From contig OX637293.1 of NCBI GenBank assembly GCA_951799445.1, forward strand, positions 10,912,001-10,976,000: a stretch of 64,000 nucleotides of DNA. The letters run 5' to 3'. This document shows positions 34,745 through 45,467 of this stretch, piece after piece. This DNA is from Pseudisothecium myosuroides. Taxonomy: Eukaryota > Streptophyta > Bryopsida > Hypnales > Lembophyllaceae. Each line of letters begins with the position of its first letter. Position 1 is the stretch's first letter. Below the pieces are notes generated by a model. The model was not told the origin of the DNA and ran no database searches. It worked only from the letters and a program-made list of their open reading frames with translations. The position numbers were made by a program, and so were the translations under genes.

Positions 34745-35520
34745 TCAAATTTGTTGCAAGAGTCTATTCACTTCTCCCATAGAAGGTTGAGGCTTGGAAT
34801 CAGCAAGGCAACAAAAGAGTCCTAATTGAAGCAAACTAACAACCATCGATGTTTGGATTCCCAAGTCCACATTCGCATCTATTGATCTACATGCAGTGTT
34901 GCTATTCAAATCGTAAGAGTTTGATGGTAAGTAAGGAACTTGTGTTGCATATGTGGTTTCATCAAAAAGAGATATGGACACACTTGATGGTTGAAAAGCC
35001 TTAGCAGATTCCTTTGAAGCTTTGCTTGTGTATGGTAACTCAAGAGCCATATATGTAGCCAAATGTGCTTGTTGCCAAAGTGGTCTTGTCCAACTTGTAG
35101 TGATCCATCAATCAAGCAAGTCCAAATTCTCCCACATAGGCTTTGAAATTTGCATCCAAGAATACATTATTAGACTTGATGTCTCTTCGGATGTCTCACT
35201 GCAAAATACAACTTAAGCAATCCTCATGCAAGTATTCTAGGACTACACTCACCCCTTCAAGAATGAAATGCCACCCTTTTCAATGTTACTTGTTAGCTAC
35301 CATTTTATGGAGCTATTGATTGAGAGTTCCATTGGACATGTATTCATACACCAATAATACTTTACCTTTTTCTTAATACCATCCGGTCAACCACACCGCA
35401 TTTTGATGTCGAATGTGGCCAAGACTTGGCATGAAAGAGGAATTCCGCTTGTTTGGATTTTGAAATTGATATTGATTTGCTTTATAGCAACCAAAACACC
35501 ACCACCTGGGTCAAACATGA
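34745..35520 (-). pseudogene. Lectin-receptor-like kinase pseudogene, kinase-domain part
   Basis: Read on the minus strand: FDPGGGVLVAIKQI (the VAIK lysine), SLGHIRHQNAVWLTGWY, EKGKVLLVYEYMSNGTL, LEYLHEDCL, RRDIKSNNVFLDANFKAY, VGEFGLA (DFG altered to EFG), TTLATSTFGYI, and finally LGLFCCLADSKPQPSMGEVN. This order is that of L-type lectin receptor kinases of plants, plasma-membrane proteins with an extracellular lectin and a cytosolic Ser/Thr kinase. The frame is broken by many stops (for example after WY at about 35373, and within the catalytic loop) and at least one frameshift near 35455. It is clearly non-functional. The glycine loop and lectin half are separated by MITE insertions upstream. 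Confidence 0.85.
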
Positions 35521-35734
35521 ATTCTATTAGTCAAGCATTTTTTTCAAATAATTGAATTAACTTAGTGAGGTCTTAGGATGATTGATTATGGAGACGTAAG
35601 ACACCATATAGAAAATGCATTTTAGGATGAGGTCTACTTTAACCTATTTGGAAGGAGCCTTTTGTGTGCCTCTAATTTTCTTTAATCACAAGTCCACCAA
35701 TTTTTTCAAAGAGACGGAGTGCCTGTATATGGAA

Positions 35735-35907
35735 AATTTCATTAAAATGGTTGTCATTCCGCAACTTTGGCACTTTTATAGTTTAGACCAAGTGGTCTGA
35801 AATCTATACCAGTCCTAGATGGTTTAGATTGCACGTTCTAAAATCTAGATAGTTTAGACCGTGTGATTTCAAAATGGTGTATGGAATACCACCATTTTAA
35901 TGAAATT
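35735..35907. mobile_element. AATTTCGTTAAAATGG MITE, copy 2
   Basis: Inverted ends AATTTCATTAAAATGGTTG and, complemented, AATTTCATTAAAATGGTGG; 173 bp; no coding. It lies within the receptor-kinase pseudogene. Confidence 0.8.
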
Positions 35908-36089
35908 CCCTTTGTATGCATAATGGACTGCTAAATGGCCATCAGTTCTCCCATCGCACCACACCTAAACCTAAAATGGATCAAGAGAAAGTGTAATTTC
36001 ACTGAAACGCCTGCTCTCACTTTCCAAAGAGTCTTTGTAAACAAGTCCTCATCCAACAAGTCCGAGCAGATTTCTCTCATCAAACTTTT

Positions 36090-37219
36090 CAGTAGCCTAG
36101 TTTGCGGAGCTCATTATACGAGAACACGTGTGGTCAAACGCTGGAGTAGCCCAATGCCACGTAACTGGTGGACGGCGTTGCAAGTGAATATATAGATATC
36201 ACCAAGGCCGCCTAGAACTCCTCCTGTAGTAAGTTATACCAACCCCTGTTCTCGACTTCCAATAGTGAAGCATCATTTGGAGCTTCGACTCTGATATCTC
36301 GGTGCTGAAGAAGCTCCAAGACCAACAAGAGCTCATAACGTGAATTTCATTAAAATGGCGGCATTCCAGAACTTTGGCGGGTTTACATCTATACCTGTCC
36401 TATACCTGTCGTATTACCTGTCCTATTACCTGTCCTAGATGTTCAGACAAAGTGGCGGATTTCATATGCCATTTTAACGAAATTGATGTTTCATGCTCTT
36501 CCATGTGGTTGACAGACGTCGGAGCTTCCCCAGAACATGACCACCACCTCATCTCCGATCGATTTAGGAAATTCGCAATTGGAAATGAGCAGCAGAGGGT
36601 TTGACTTTCGGTGTCTGAGATGAGCTCGTGAAAAATCAATCCAAGCCGTGAAAGTTCTCCCATTGGAGAAATATAATACGTGGAATGCTCATTATTGCCA
36701 CAATTTGTGTGTGACTGCGTGCATGCTTAGCTTCGATGTCATATTCGTAGGCAATGCATGTTTCTGGCATGGCCACCCTGATGGAGTTGTTGCTGGGCTG
36801 CTAGCTTGTGGTGAATCGGACCATAATCTATGTCAAAATGGACTTGAAATTCCAGAGGGGTCACTGCCTGGGTTCGATCGAGATCGAAATAGCTTGCAGG
36901 CCCCGATCGTTCCCACGTACTTGGGATACTACATATGCATTATGCATGGTAGCCATGGGTACGTTTTGAAGAAAGGCAAAAGACGACCCCGGTCACTCCC
37001 GTCCAAGGGATTGTTACTGTCATCCCAAGACAAGCCGTGTGTCGTGAACGTGAAGGAGAACGAGGTGCTGAAGGTAGCCACGCTAGCTCCCAGTTGCTGC
37101 ATTCTGAATGCGGATAATTGGCATGGTTTCCCATAAATCATCGCTCCACGTACAAAACCCTGTTGGAAGCAGGCGTCCTGGCCTTGACGTTGATGATGTC
37201 TTTCCCACTTCATTTTCAC
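36090..37219 (-). pseudogene. Likely lectin/juxtamembrane remains of the receptor-kinase pseudogene
   Basis: On the minus strand, GASVATFSTSFSFTFTTHG (about 37050-37110) looks like the beta strand around the FSTSF motif of L-type lectins. PHVFSYNELRKLGY (about 36095-36140) matches the FSYKEL segment that opens the kinase domain of these receptors. Both face the same way as, and lie upstream of, the kinase pseudogene at 34745-35520. The rest is scrambled. A 162-codon frame on the plus strand at 36648-37136 overlaps the lectin segment; I consider it a shadow. Confidence 0.45.
36343..36484. mobile_element. AATTTCGTTAAAATGG MITE, copy 3
   Basis: Inverted ends AATTTCATTAAAATGGCGG and, complemented, AATTTCGTTAAAATGGCAT; 142 bp. 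The interior holds a small tandem run of TACCTGTCCTAT. Confidence 0.75.
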
Positions 37220-37223
37220 ATGA
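37192..37223 (+). repeat. 32-bp direct repeat, left of locus 2
   Basis: GATGATGTCTTTCCCACTTC and the 12 bases after it match 44835..44866 at 31 of 32 positions, in direct orientation. The first copy lies 11 bp before the duplicated 4.5-kb block. Confidence 0.9.
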
Positions 37224-37234
37224 TGAGGTCAGCG

Positions 37235-40200
37235 TTCATAGTGACCGATGGGAGGAGGGTTAGAATGACACAAAGCAAAGTTGTGTAAGAGGGTAGGAGG
37301 ACCATTTAAACCCTTCTCGTAGTTTGAAACCATAGTGTAAGACTCATAAAAGCTTAGGTGGAATAGTGCTAGTGTAGAAGAAAGAGGAAGAAAGAAAAGA
37401 AAGGTGAAAGGGAAAGAAGGAGTTTAGATCATCAAAAATTGTAATATTTTCTAAAATAAGCGGTGAGCTTGGAAAAAATTCAAAACAAAGCCAAAGACTA
37501 CCATGGAGCGTGAGGATGTACACGTGGACGTGGACGAAGTTATTTCCGACACCGGTAGTGAAGAGGTGAGTTTTTAATTTAATCTTTGATGTTTTACCCT
37601 AATTAGCATTTATCTTCCTAATCAGCCCTTAGAGCGTGATTAGCATCCAAGATTAGTGCAAATTAGAAGTTTAGACTCAAAAGTTGATAGATTAGGACTA
37701 GAGGTTTCCAAAAACATATTACACTTAGGATTTGGCTTTAAATCGACCGCGTTAGGCTAAGTTAAGCGGTAGGGGGTAGGACGGAGGAATTTTGAGTAAA
37801 ATTCATCCAAAAAGAATCATGGACGGAAGTTAGGGGTTTAAATTAGAAGGAGAATTTAGGATTAAAATTAGGGATTAATTAGCAGTTAGAATTAGAATCA
37901 ATTTACATTTTTATTTCTTAAAGTGAAATTCTAAGGTCAAAATTGTTAATTAGAAGTAGGTCCAAGATAAAAGGAAAATCTAAAATATTCATATATTTTG
38001 GATGGAATTAAAATGCACTAATCCCAATGGTGACATTGTTCTAGCAAGTAAATTACACCATGCAAAAAAAAAAATTGAAAAATTTGGAAAATTGCATTCA
38101 GAAATGAATCCTACAAGTTATTTTTTTTTCAAGAAGATGCTCTAACTGCCCGAAAAACAAGAATATCCATAACTTTCTCATATCATATCCAAATGAAATG
38201 AATCAAAGCTTTCCAGATAGGCAAAAATATAATCTATCAGAAAAAAAATATTAAAAAAAAAAAATTCCAATTTTGTCAATTTTTTTCTGCTGCCCGAGCT
38301 GCCCGCCATCCCCTGTTTTGAGCTTATTTGGTCATAACTATTGTTCCCAGCACCGATTGTGGAAAAATTTATATTTCCACAATGCTTATCAGTTTTTCTA
38401 TCTTTAAGAAAAGTTTCAAAAAATCAGGACAAAATTTCAGCTTGTAGGTACCTGCCCAAAATCCCATTTGTCCCCCAAAGGGACAATGGGCCTTTAGGGG
38501 TTAAATTTTTGAAAATTGCATGCACACTAAAGTGGAAAGGGACTAAATATTATATTCTTAATTAGGCACCTATGGTTAGGGACTAAATACTATATTTTTA
38601 ATGAAGCACATGAAGATTCACATTGAAATCTCATTAGTCACACGTGGCTCACGCACTAGATATCTGAAATCCTACAATTACATTCCAAAAAAAAAGCTTA
38701 ATCATATTTTTGGCTTTAGGAAGCAAGGACCTTGAAGAAGTAAATTGAAGCTAAATAAATCTAGTTAATAGAGAGTCATGGGATACTACAATGCTTGGAT
38801 GCATATCTTTTAGGGTCCTTTAATTAAAAAAATATTAAAAAAAATTTATTATTGATTAACAAAACTTACTTCAAAGGTAAATTCATATTAATTTGTCTAC
38901 CAATTATTATCATGGACGTTTTTTAATAAATTTTTAGACACTAGGAATTTAAAAATACTAATTGTATGTCGCATTTTAATACGTTTTGTTGTAAAAAATT
39001 GTAATGCCAACGTAGATTTTGACACATGTATTCAAATGTGACAATCTCTATTGCTCTAGATGACATTTTGAAATGAAAGTATTATTGTAGGAGACTAATA
39101 CACTTTCTAAATCATATTGAAATGTGACAATGGATTTTGTAGTAGATAATTATACTTTTAAGGGTTGAACACTTGCAAAGGCTTAATGTGAAAAAAGTAG
39201 GAAATATTGGTGGCTTGAAAACCGTCTAATATTGTTGTTCTAGGTCTAAGGGCCGCGGTCAGAGGTTTAGGTGGCGCAGTCTTAGGAGCGAGGCTACGAT
39301 CAAAGGTACAAGGTGACGTGTCAACGACACAAGCTGGGATTGGAGTATGAACCCTAGTTTCCCTGTGAGTTCCGCCACTATGTTTTTTTTGGCTACATTT
39401 CCGTTGGTATCTTCTTTTGCTAGATTTCCGTGTGTTTTTTCTACTCCAGGGTGGGGTTTGAGAGAGTTCTTGCTTTTCCAACGTTTCCGGGGTTCCCGCT
39501 TTTCTAGGAGAGTTCTTATCACTAGTAGAAAGCCATGTTTAATTGGATGTTCTTGCGTCAGAGTTGAAGGATTTTTTTGCGCATCCAATGTAACATCTTC
39601 ATGTTACATTGAACGTAATTGTAGACATAAACACATGAAGATGTTACATTGGATGCGCAAAAAAATCCTTCAACTTTGACGCAAAAACATCCAATTAAAC
39701 ATGGCTTTCTTCTAGTGTATTTTTTAGCGTTTCAGGGAGTTCTTGCTTTTCCAAGGTTTCTGCTTGTATTTGATTTCTACTACAGAGGATTGAGCGCCCT
39801 CGTCTCCCCGTTTAGAATTCAGCCATTTTTCCGATTTTGTCTGGTTCATGCACAAAATTTGAGGTGGAGCATGCGGCTTTTGTTCTCCGCGAACAACGGT
39901 GCAAGTCGCGTAGCATCTGTGGTGACTGTGAATTTTGATTTTACTTTCAATCGCAAATTCTAGGGTTTTGTTCCAGGGTATGAGGTACTAGGTTTAGAAT
40001 CACATTTCCTATAGGAATTGGAAAGAACTCTTTATGCTGAAAGAATTGTAAGCTTACTAGCTTCACTTAATTTTGTTCCCGGAAGGAGTAAGGTAAACTT
40101 GTCTATGATAGGCAATATAAGTGGTTTGTCCTGTTGTGATTACCAAAAAAAATTAGATTTTTTTTCATACAAAGACAAATGTGAAAAATGGAGGAAACAA

Positions 40201-41734
40201 CTAGAATTTTATTTTTTGGACAAAGTATGAATTTTTTATGAATTTTTGAAAAATGCTCTTCAGTTGGCCCAAAAAAGTCTGTAGACTACCCCAAATCAAC
40301 AGAAAAGTGTTCTATAGCGATGGTCCAATACCTAGGTTCACCACTCTCAAGGCTCGATAGAGACAAGGATTTGAGAAGGGCTATCCAATGGGATTTGGAT
40401 TGAAAACTAAGAATCAAACTTAGGTAGAAAAGGGCAATTGGTTTTTAGTGAAGAAAGGACAATTTATGTTTCTACAAGAAAGTAAAGAAAAAGAAAAGTA
40501 AAAGTAATGCATGAATCTCATCGAACCTACTAATTAGAGCGATGGATGGCTTGGATCTCTTCACCTGATCTAACGGTTATAATTACGGATGGCTTGGATC
40601 GAGTCGGGGGATCCTACGGCTGCGGACGATTTAGGGTTTGGGGATACCTGCTGTTCTTCTGTCCTCCTGTCTTCTCTTTCGATCTCTTCATTCGCCTCAT
40701 CTCTCGAGAGCTGTGTGTGCGGGGTGCTGTGCAAGTGTGCATCAGTGGCGCCGAGCTTCTGTGTGTGGAGGTGAGCTTCGTTACTGGAGAATGATTTGGT
40801 TTAGGTGCTTGTGTAGGGTTTGGATTAAGCTTGCGTTCGTGTCTTTGATTGGGTGCTGACTCTGTCGTGGATGCAGGTTTCACAATGGAGTTTGCCTTCT
40901 TCAAGGCGGATACACCTGAACTTGCTGAGGTTTATTGTACCCCTGATGGAAGGATCGATTTCTCTGCACTTGGTAAAGAATTCAAGTTGGATCCGGCTAC
41001 CATTAAATTGAATGGAAGTCGATTTCCTGAAGACGAAAGTCGATTTCCTCAAGTGGTTTCGCTCGCTACCTGGGCGGATATCAAGAAGTCATTCACAGTG
41101 AGGGTAAAACCTGACGGAACGGATGTTAAACCTGTTGAGGTCACTGGTGCGCCTGCAGTTCCTGCAGTGTCTACAGGTATGTTTTCCTTAATTCCTGGCT
41201 TAATTCCTGGCTGAGGTGTCCTTGATCCGGCTCATGCAGCACTTGTTTCTTTGTCTTGATGGCTAGGGTTCGGTTTATCAAGGGCTACAAGTATGAGTAG
41301 TGTTGTTGGAGCCCCCCAGATTAGATGGTTGTAAGTGCGTCACCCAGGACGGGTGATCTTGGTCGTTTACGGTAAATAATAGAAAACATACCAGCCTAAT
41401 TGTAACTTGGTAAGGATTTGTTACAATTAGGCAGGTATGTTTTCTATTATTAGGGAGAAGTACAGATTTTTGGAGGTCATCCTACTCACTTTCCCGCTCA
41501 TGTTCGTGGCTGTAGTTATGGGTGTGTGATCGTTAGAAATGGGGCGTTTGCCTTATGTTTATCTCAGTCGAACAATTAGGGTTCCGTGCGATGGCATCAT
41601 GCCCAACAATTTTTTTAAGAAAGTGGATGATATTGCGTTGAGGCACTGCTGTGTTTAAAGCCTGATCCCTAAACAGTATGCTTACTTACACTTGTGAGAA
41701 CATGCTTCTTGTGGTGGTCTGAGTGCCTCTCGTG
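37235..41734 (+). repeat. 4.5-kb duplicated block, copy 2
   Basis: Copy of 23317..27816 (offset 13,918). It carries the same orphan first exon (37503..37565), TTAA-type fragment (about 37968..38504), CACTA MITE (39520..39717), 5'-UTR intron, header exon and intron hairpin (41375..41451). It stops within the header intron at a shared CTCTCGTG, after which the two loci have unrelated sequence. Confidence 0.95.
40885..41176 (+). CDS. Crinkler header exon, copy 2
   Basis: Identical to the first coding exon of locus 1 (97 codons plus one base), with the same upstream leader intron and the same CAG/GTATGT donor. The NTPase exon that follows it in locus 1 is missing here; instead an RHS-type gene begins 757 bp downstream. 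An acceptor-like ATGAATGCAG ending at 41957 is in the right phase to connect the header to that gene's frame, but its upstream tract is poor in pyrimidines. Whether this exon is used as a header for the RHS-type gene, or is an orphan, is open. Confidence 0.65.
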
Positions 41735-41932
41735 CCGATGGTTGTAGTCTGAAGTAGGATGTCTCGATGGGTTTCCATGTCAGATGCTTCTGCGATTGAT
41801 ACTCTGTTCCTCTGACGTTGTACACTATTCACTGACTTGCGTCATTTAATCCAAAAAGAACCTGGAACCGCAATGTGCTTTTCTTGAACCTTGAATTTGA
41901 ACCTCGGATCTTAAACCCAGGACAGTAATTTC

Positions 41933-43522
41933 ATGGTGGGAGTTTGGATGAATGCAGAGGGATTTTCACATTCGAAAAGGCCACGAAATGAAGATGGTGC
42001 TCCACTTATCCAGTCCTTTGCTGAATCGGCAGCAAAACATTACAGGCAGTGGGAACAAGCTGAGAAGGCTGGAGTTAAAAAGGGGGGGCAGAAGAGTTTC
42101 TTGGTGGTGAGTGAGGATCCGTATGGTAGTCATCCAGAAGGATTTGTTGTTTGGATTCGAAAGTGCTACCGAGATTTGAAGGAGATGTTAACGAAGGCGA
42201 AGAAGAGTGAAAGATTCGTTTTTTTGGGTACAGCGGGCATCGGGAAGTCTGTGTTTACTCTTTTTTGGATATGCTATCTGGCGACTCTGAAGCAGAAAGT
42301 CGTTTGGAAATTCAACGATGCATGGTATCTCCTGGACTTCAGCAAAGAGGGTTCATCGTCAGCAAAGCGGGTCTCAGAGTGGGACAATGAATTGCAGCTA
42401 GTTTTTGTCGATCCTAATGCTTGGCTTATCATAGATGGAAAACAGCCCGGTGCTTTAAACTATAGATGCCATATTCTGCTGGCATGTTCAGATAGAAAGG
42501 AAAATTATCAGGAATTTGCCAAGAATAAGATGGTCTCTCAACGGTATGTTCCTGTTTGGTCCGAGGAGGAGTTCGACAAGTTTCTGGACGACTTTGAAGC
42601 CGTAAGGGTCAACTATTCACACATGGATGTACCTACCAAAGTTGTGGCTCTGGAAAATTTTGGAAAGCTAGGAGGCGTGCCGAGGTATGCTCTATGCTCT
42701 GCGAAAATTGCGGATGGTCTCGACCGGGTAGAAAGAGCGGTCCAGTTTCTCGACAAAAATACTTGTTTCAAGTATTTTAGTGGGGCGTTCGAGGATAAAG
42801 CAATGAGTGATAGCCTTATTCATATCAAATGTATGGACGAGAGTTATGGACTCGAGAGCAAGTTCTATGACTTCGCATCCCCGTGCGTGCAGGATGAGTT
42901 TGGAAAGCGCTTTACCAAACTCAGTGAGGTTGACGTAGTGCTTTTTCTGCGGACTTATGCAAACAAGGATGCTGGGAATATTTATGGATACATTTTTGAG
43001 TTGGTTGCACATCAGCTTATGCAACGAGGCGGAGAATTCCCGATGAAAAGAGTTGGGTCAAAGGGTCTTGCAATTCCTGATCCTCAAGCGGAGGCAGAGA
43101 CTACATTACCGCTAACAAGTGGAATGCCGTTTGTTAAATTTGCGAAAGTAGAGGAGTTGGTGTCGCCAAATACATACTATCAGCCTCTCAGTTCGAACTT
43201 TCAGAGTGTTGATGCTGTAATACATCCTAACATTTTGCTCCAGTTCTTTAGCTCCCGGAGAGGAATACACGGGTACAAGGTAAACGGGCTGAAGGATTTG
43301 CACGAGCTATTAAAGCAAACCGAGTATAAACTATGTTCATGTGTGCCTGTGGACAAATACGAAAGTACTGGTTTTCAGAACTGGTTGAAGGCAGACAAGA
43401 CCAAATATTTTTTGAAGGCACCCGGACAAATCAAACACCAGACCAAATCCGCAACTGACGCGATGCTAGAGCTGATGGACCAATATGTGGTCCAGGTGGA
43501 CTACAGTAAGTACAGCAGTTGA
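41933..43522 (+). CDS. CRN/RHS-type protein: P-loop NTPase + REase-like nuclease domain
   Basis: An uninterrupted 529-residue frame from ATG 41933. Walker A is GTAGIGKS (residues 99-106), a Walker B-like strand is AWLIIDG (163-169), and a sensor-like strand is HILLACSD (180-187). The C-terminal part has GYIFELVAHQL (352-362, Glu), NFQSVDAVIHP (422-432, Asp), then ILLQFFSS and GIHGYKVNGLKDLHELL. This E...D...Q order and the H..NGL.DL.ELL tail are typical of the REase-fold domain shared by retrotransposon-hot-spot (RHS) and Crinkler proteins. It is a different subfamily from the locus 1 protein. An in-frame stop at 41912 means the frame begins at this ATG unless spliced from the header exon. 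Biological role is unknown; selfish-element or defence functions have been proposed for the family. Confidence 0.82.
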   Translation: MVGVWMNAEGFSHSKRPRNEDGAPLIQSFAESAAKHYRQWEQAEKAGVKKGGQKSFLVVSEDPYGSHPEGFVVWIRKCYRDLKEMLTKAKKSERFVFLGTAGIGKSVFTLFWICYLATLKQKVVWKFNDAWYLLDFSKEGSSSAKRVSEWDNELQLVFVDPNAWLIIDGKQPGALNYRCHILLACSDRKENYQEFAKNKMVSQRYVPVWSEEEFDKFLDDFEAVRVNYSHMDVPTKVVALENFGKLGGVPRYALCSAKIADGLDRVERAVQFLDKNTCFKYFSGAFEDKAMSDSLIHIKCMDESYGLESKFYDFASPCVQDEFGKRFTKLSEVDVVLFLRTYANKDAGNIYGYIFELVAHQLMQRGGEFPMKRVGSKGLAIPDPQAEAETTLPLTSGMPFVKFAKVEELVSPNTYYQPLSSNFQSVDAVIHPNILLQFFSSRRGIHGYKVNGLKDLHELLKQTEYKLCSCVPVDKYESTGFQNWLKADKTKYFLKAPGQIKHQTKSATDAMLELMDQYVVQVDYSKYSS

Positions 43523-43688
43523 TGGGAGGTGTGTGTTTCTTGCTGTTCGTGTGTGCAAGGGAATGTATGGTGGTAAATCTAGGTGTAGGGCATGTCGTTG
43601 GCAGTGATATGAACGTGGGGTAAAAAGTCCCGCTGGTTAAACTCGTGCGGAGCAAACCGGAAAGTCAGTTGTTACACACTAGAAACAT

Positions 43689-44792
43689 ATGATTCTGTTT
43701 CGAGGGAATGGAACAGAGCTGTACCATCCCGGGGTCGCATTTATGGTTGCCACACCTGTGAAATTTAATTCAGACGCATCGGTCGGCCTTTTGCAAAGTG
43801 CAAAGAACCCCATATCTCTCACATTGACCAGGGATGAAGCCATAGATCTCTGGAACAGTTGGTGCTATAAAGGCCTCGACCTTCGTGATGGACTTGCGTC
43901 ATGGGACGATCTGAGGGATTTCGTGTTCGACCTTACAGGGCAGCAACCTGGGTTAATGGCCCATGTGTTGGATTTCTTAATTGCACAAGGCTTGAAAAAT
44001 AGTGAGGCCGGTAGTATGGAGCAGAAGGAGAAGGCACGGGACCTGTTGCTCTCACGCCAGTTTTACGACTCTCTCTCGCAGATAAGGAGTCTCCTAGCAA
44101 TTGAGAAAGCTTTGAGGGGTGAGAAACCTGATGGAGAATCCATGAGATCCCTTTTGAGAAAGCTGCTGCCAGCAAAGGGTGTTTATCTCAGGGATCTCAG
44201 CGGTCGTGATCGAGACGCTGCTGATTTAGCAGTCAAATGGGGGCAGATTCAAGAGGACGACGGTTGGTTGAGTTTGCCCTCGGAGCTGCACAGGCGGTTT
44301 CTGCTTCGCGAGGTGTATTGCACTAATGAATCAACTTCTGATAGCATTGAGAAAAATGGTTTACACGCATTTATTGATCGAGTGAGCGAAAGGTTTAACC
44401 CTCGTCAGCTGAAGTCGTCCAAGGCCCGGAACGCTAGTGAGACCGTGGTTTATGAAAGTCAGTACCAAAACGAATTCTATAGAGCAGCTTGCTCGATCCT
44501 TCCTGCGGATTCAATCATGTCACCCAATGTCGGGCCCCTATTTGGAGCGAAGGGTTACCTTGACTATTATCTACTTCCGCATCGCTGGGGCTTTGAGCTA
44601 TTAGTAGATGGCTCCGAGTTGAAGGAGCACCAGGCAAGATTCGGTCCAGGCGGGGTCTACCACAAGCTCATTCAAGATGGGGTCGTTTCTGAACATGCGA
44701 TTTTGGATTTCCGGACGAAGCGTCTCGTCGAGGCCAAAGCCCGATGTGTTGCATATTGTATTTAGCGAGGATTTCGAGAAGGCAACTCTTCA
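43689..44792 (+). pseudogene. Truncated copy of the locus 1 Crinkler C-terminal exon
   Basis: From 43746 the sequence is the same as 28751..29796 and keeps its frame for most of its length, but it lacks the header and both Walker motifs. A one-base insertion near 44737 shifts the frame at EAK, so it ends early at 44765 and loses the last part of the nuclease-like domain. The 19 codons before 43746 come from unrelated sequence. Two substitutions change residues relative to locus 1 (Val to Ala, Phe to Leu). It appears to be a leftover of the original payload of this locus. Confidence 0.85.
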
Positions 44793-44866
44793 TGTGAAAA
44801 TGAGGTCGTTCCAATATGCAACACATCGCTGCATGATGAGGTCTTTCCCACTTCATTTTCACATGA
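44742..44866. repeat. Nested inverted repeats at the right edge of locus 2, with second copy of the 32-bp direct repeat
   Basis: CGATGTGTTGCATATTG (44742-44758, inside the Crinkler remnant) reappears inverted at 44812-44828. CATGTGAAAATGAGG (44791-44805) reappears inverted, with one mismatch, at 44851-44865. The 44835-44866 stretch is the direct-repeat partner of 37192-37223. Confidence 0.9.
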
Positions 44867-45467
44867 GCACCTGGTAAAAATTGGACCATTCCCACTTCGT
44901 TAAACAGGAAAGTTATGGCAACATTACCTTGAGGAAAACCATGAAATGTATACCATAAGGTAAACCACCTCATGAATACCATCTGGAAATCATTCATCAA
45001 ATTGCTATTTGGGAAAGTATTGTGCAAACACCTTCTAGTAAAGCATTAGGAAAACACACTGGGGGAAAACATAAAAGCTACACCATAAGTAAAAACATCA
45101 AGATAACCCCAACTTTGAAAGCATTTTATAAATGCCTTGTGGTAAAACATAAAAGAAACACCCTTTGGTAAATCATCAAGATAATACCTTGTGGAAATGT
45201 TCCTTGGCATTCTCATCATGTTATCAATGTCACTAAAATCTACAAAAAAAATCTACCTACAAGCAAATCTACAAAGAAATCTGTAAACAAATCTACAAAC
45301 AAACTATATACACAGCTTGGAATAGCCGTCAAAGAGCTCCACAATCACAAATCTTCTCGATCAACCTACATTACAAAGAATAAAGAAAGATGTCAAAATC
45401 ACACACCATAATTCATAACAACAATTTCAACAATAATGCAAACCCAATTTAATCAAGTTCAAAACGT
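44867..45467. other. Non-coding, repeat-like
   Basis: Loosely repeated phrases (ACCTTGTGGAAA or ACCATAAGGTAAA and AACATAAAAG.TACACC) give a degenerate ~50-70-bp rhythm. An AAATCTACAAA-rich stretch lies at 45238-45305. No gene. Confidence 0.45.

Noticed and set aside
36648..37136. 162-codon plus-strand frame
   Set aside because: Overlaps lectin-like sequence on the opposite strand; its own translation shows no family features, so I treat it as a shadow.
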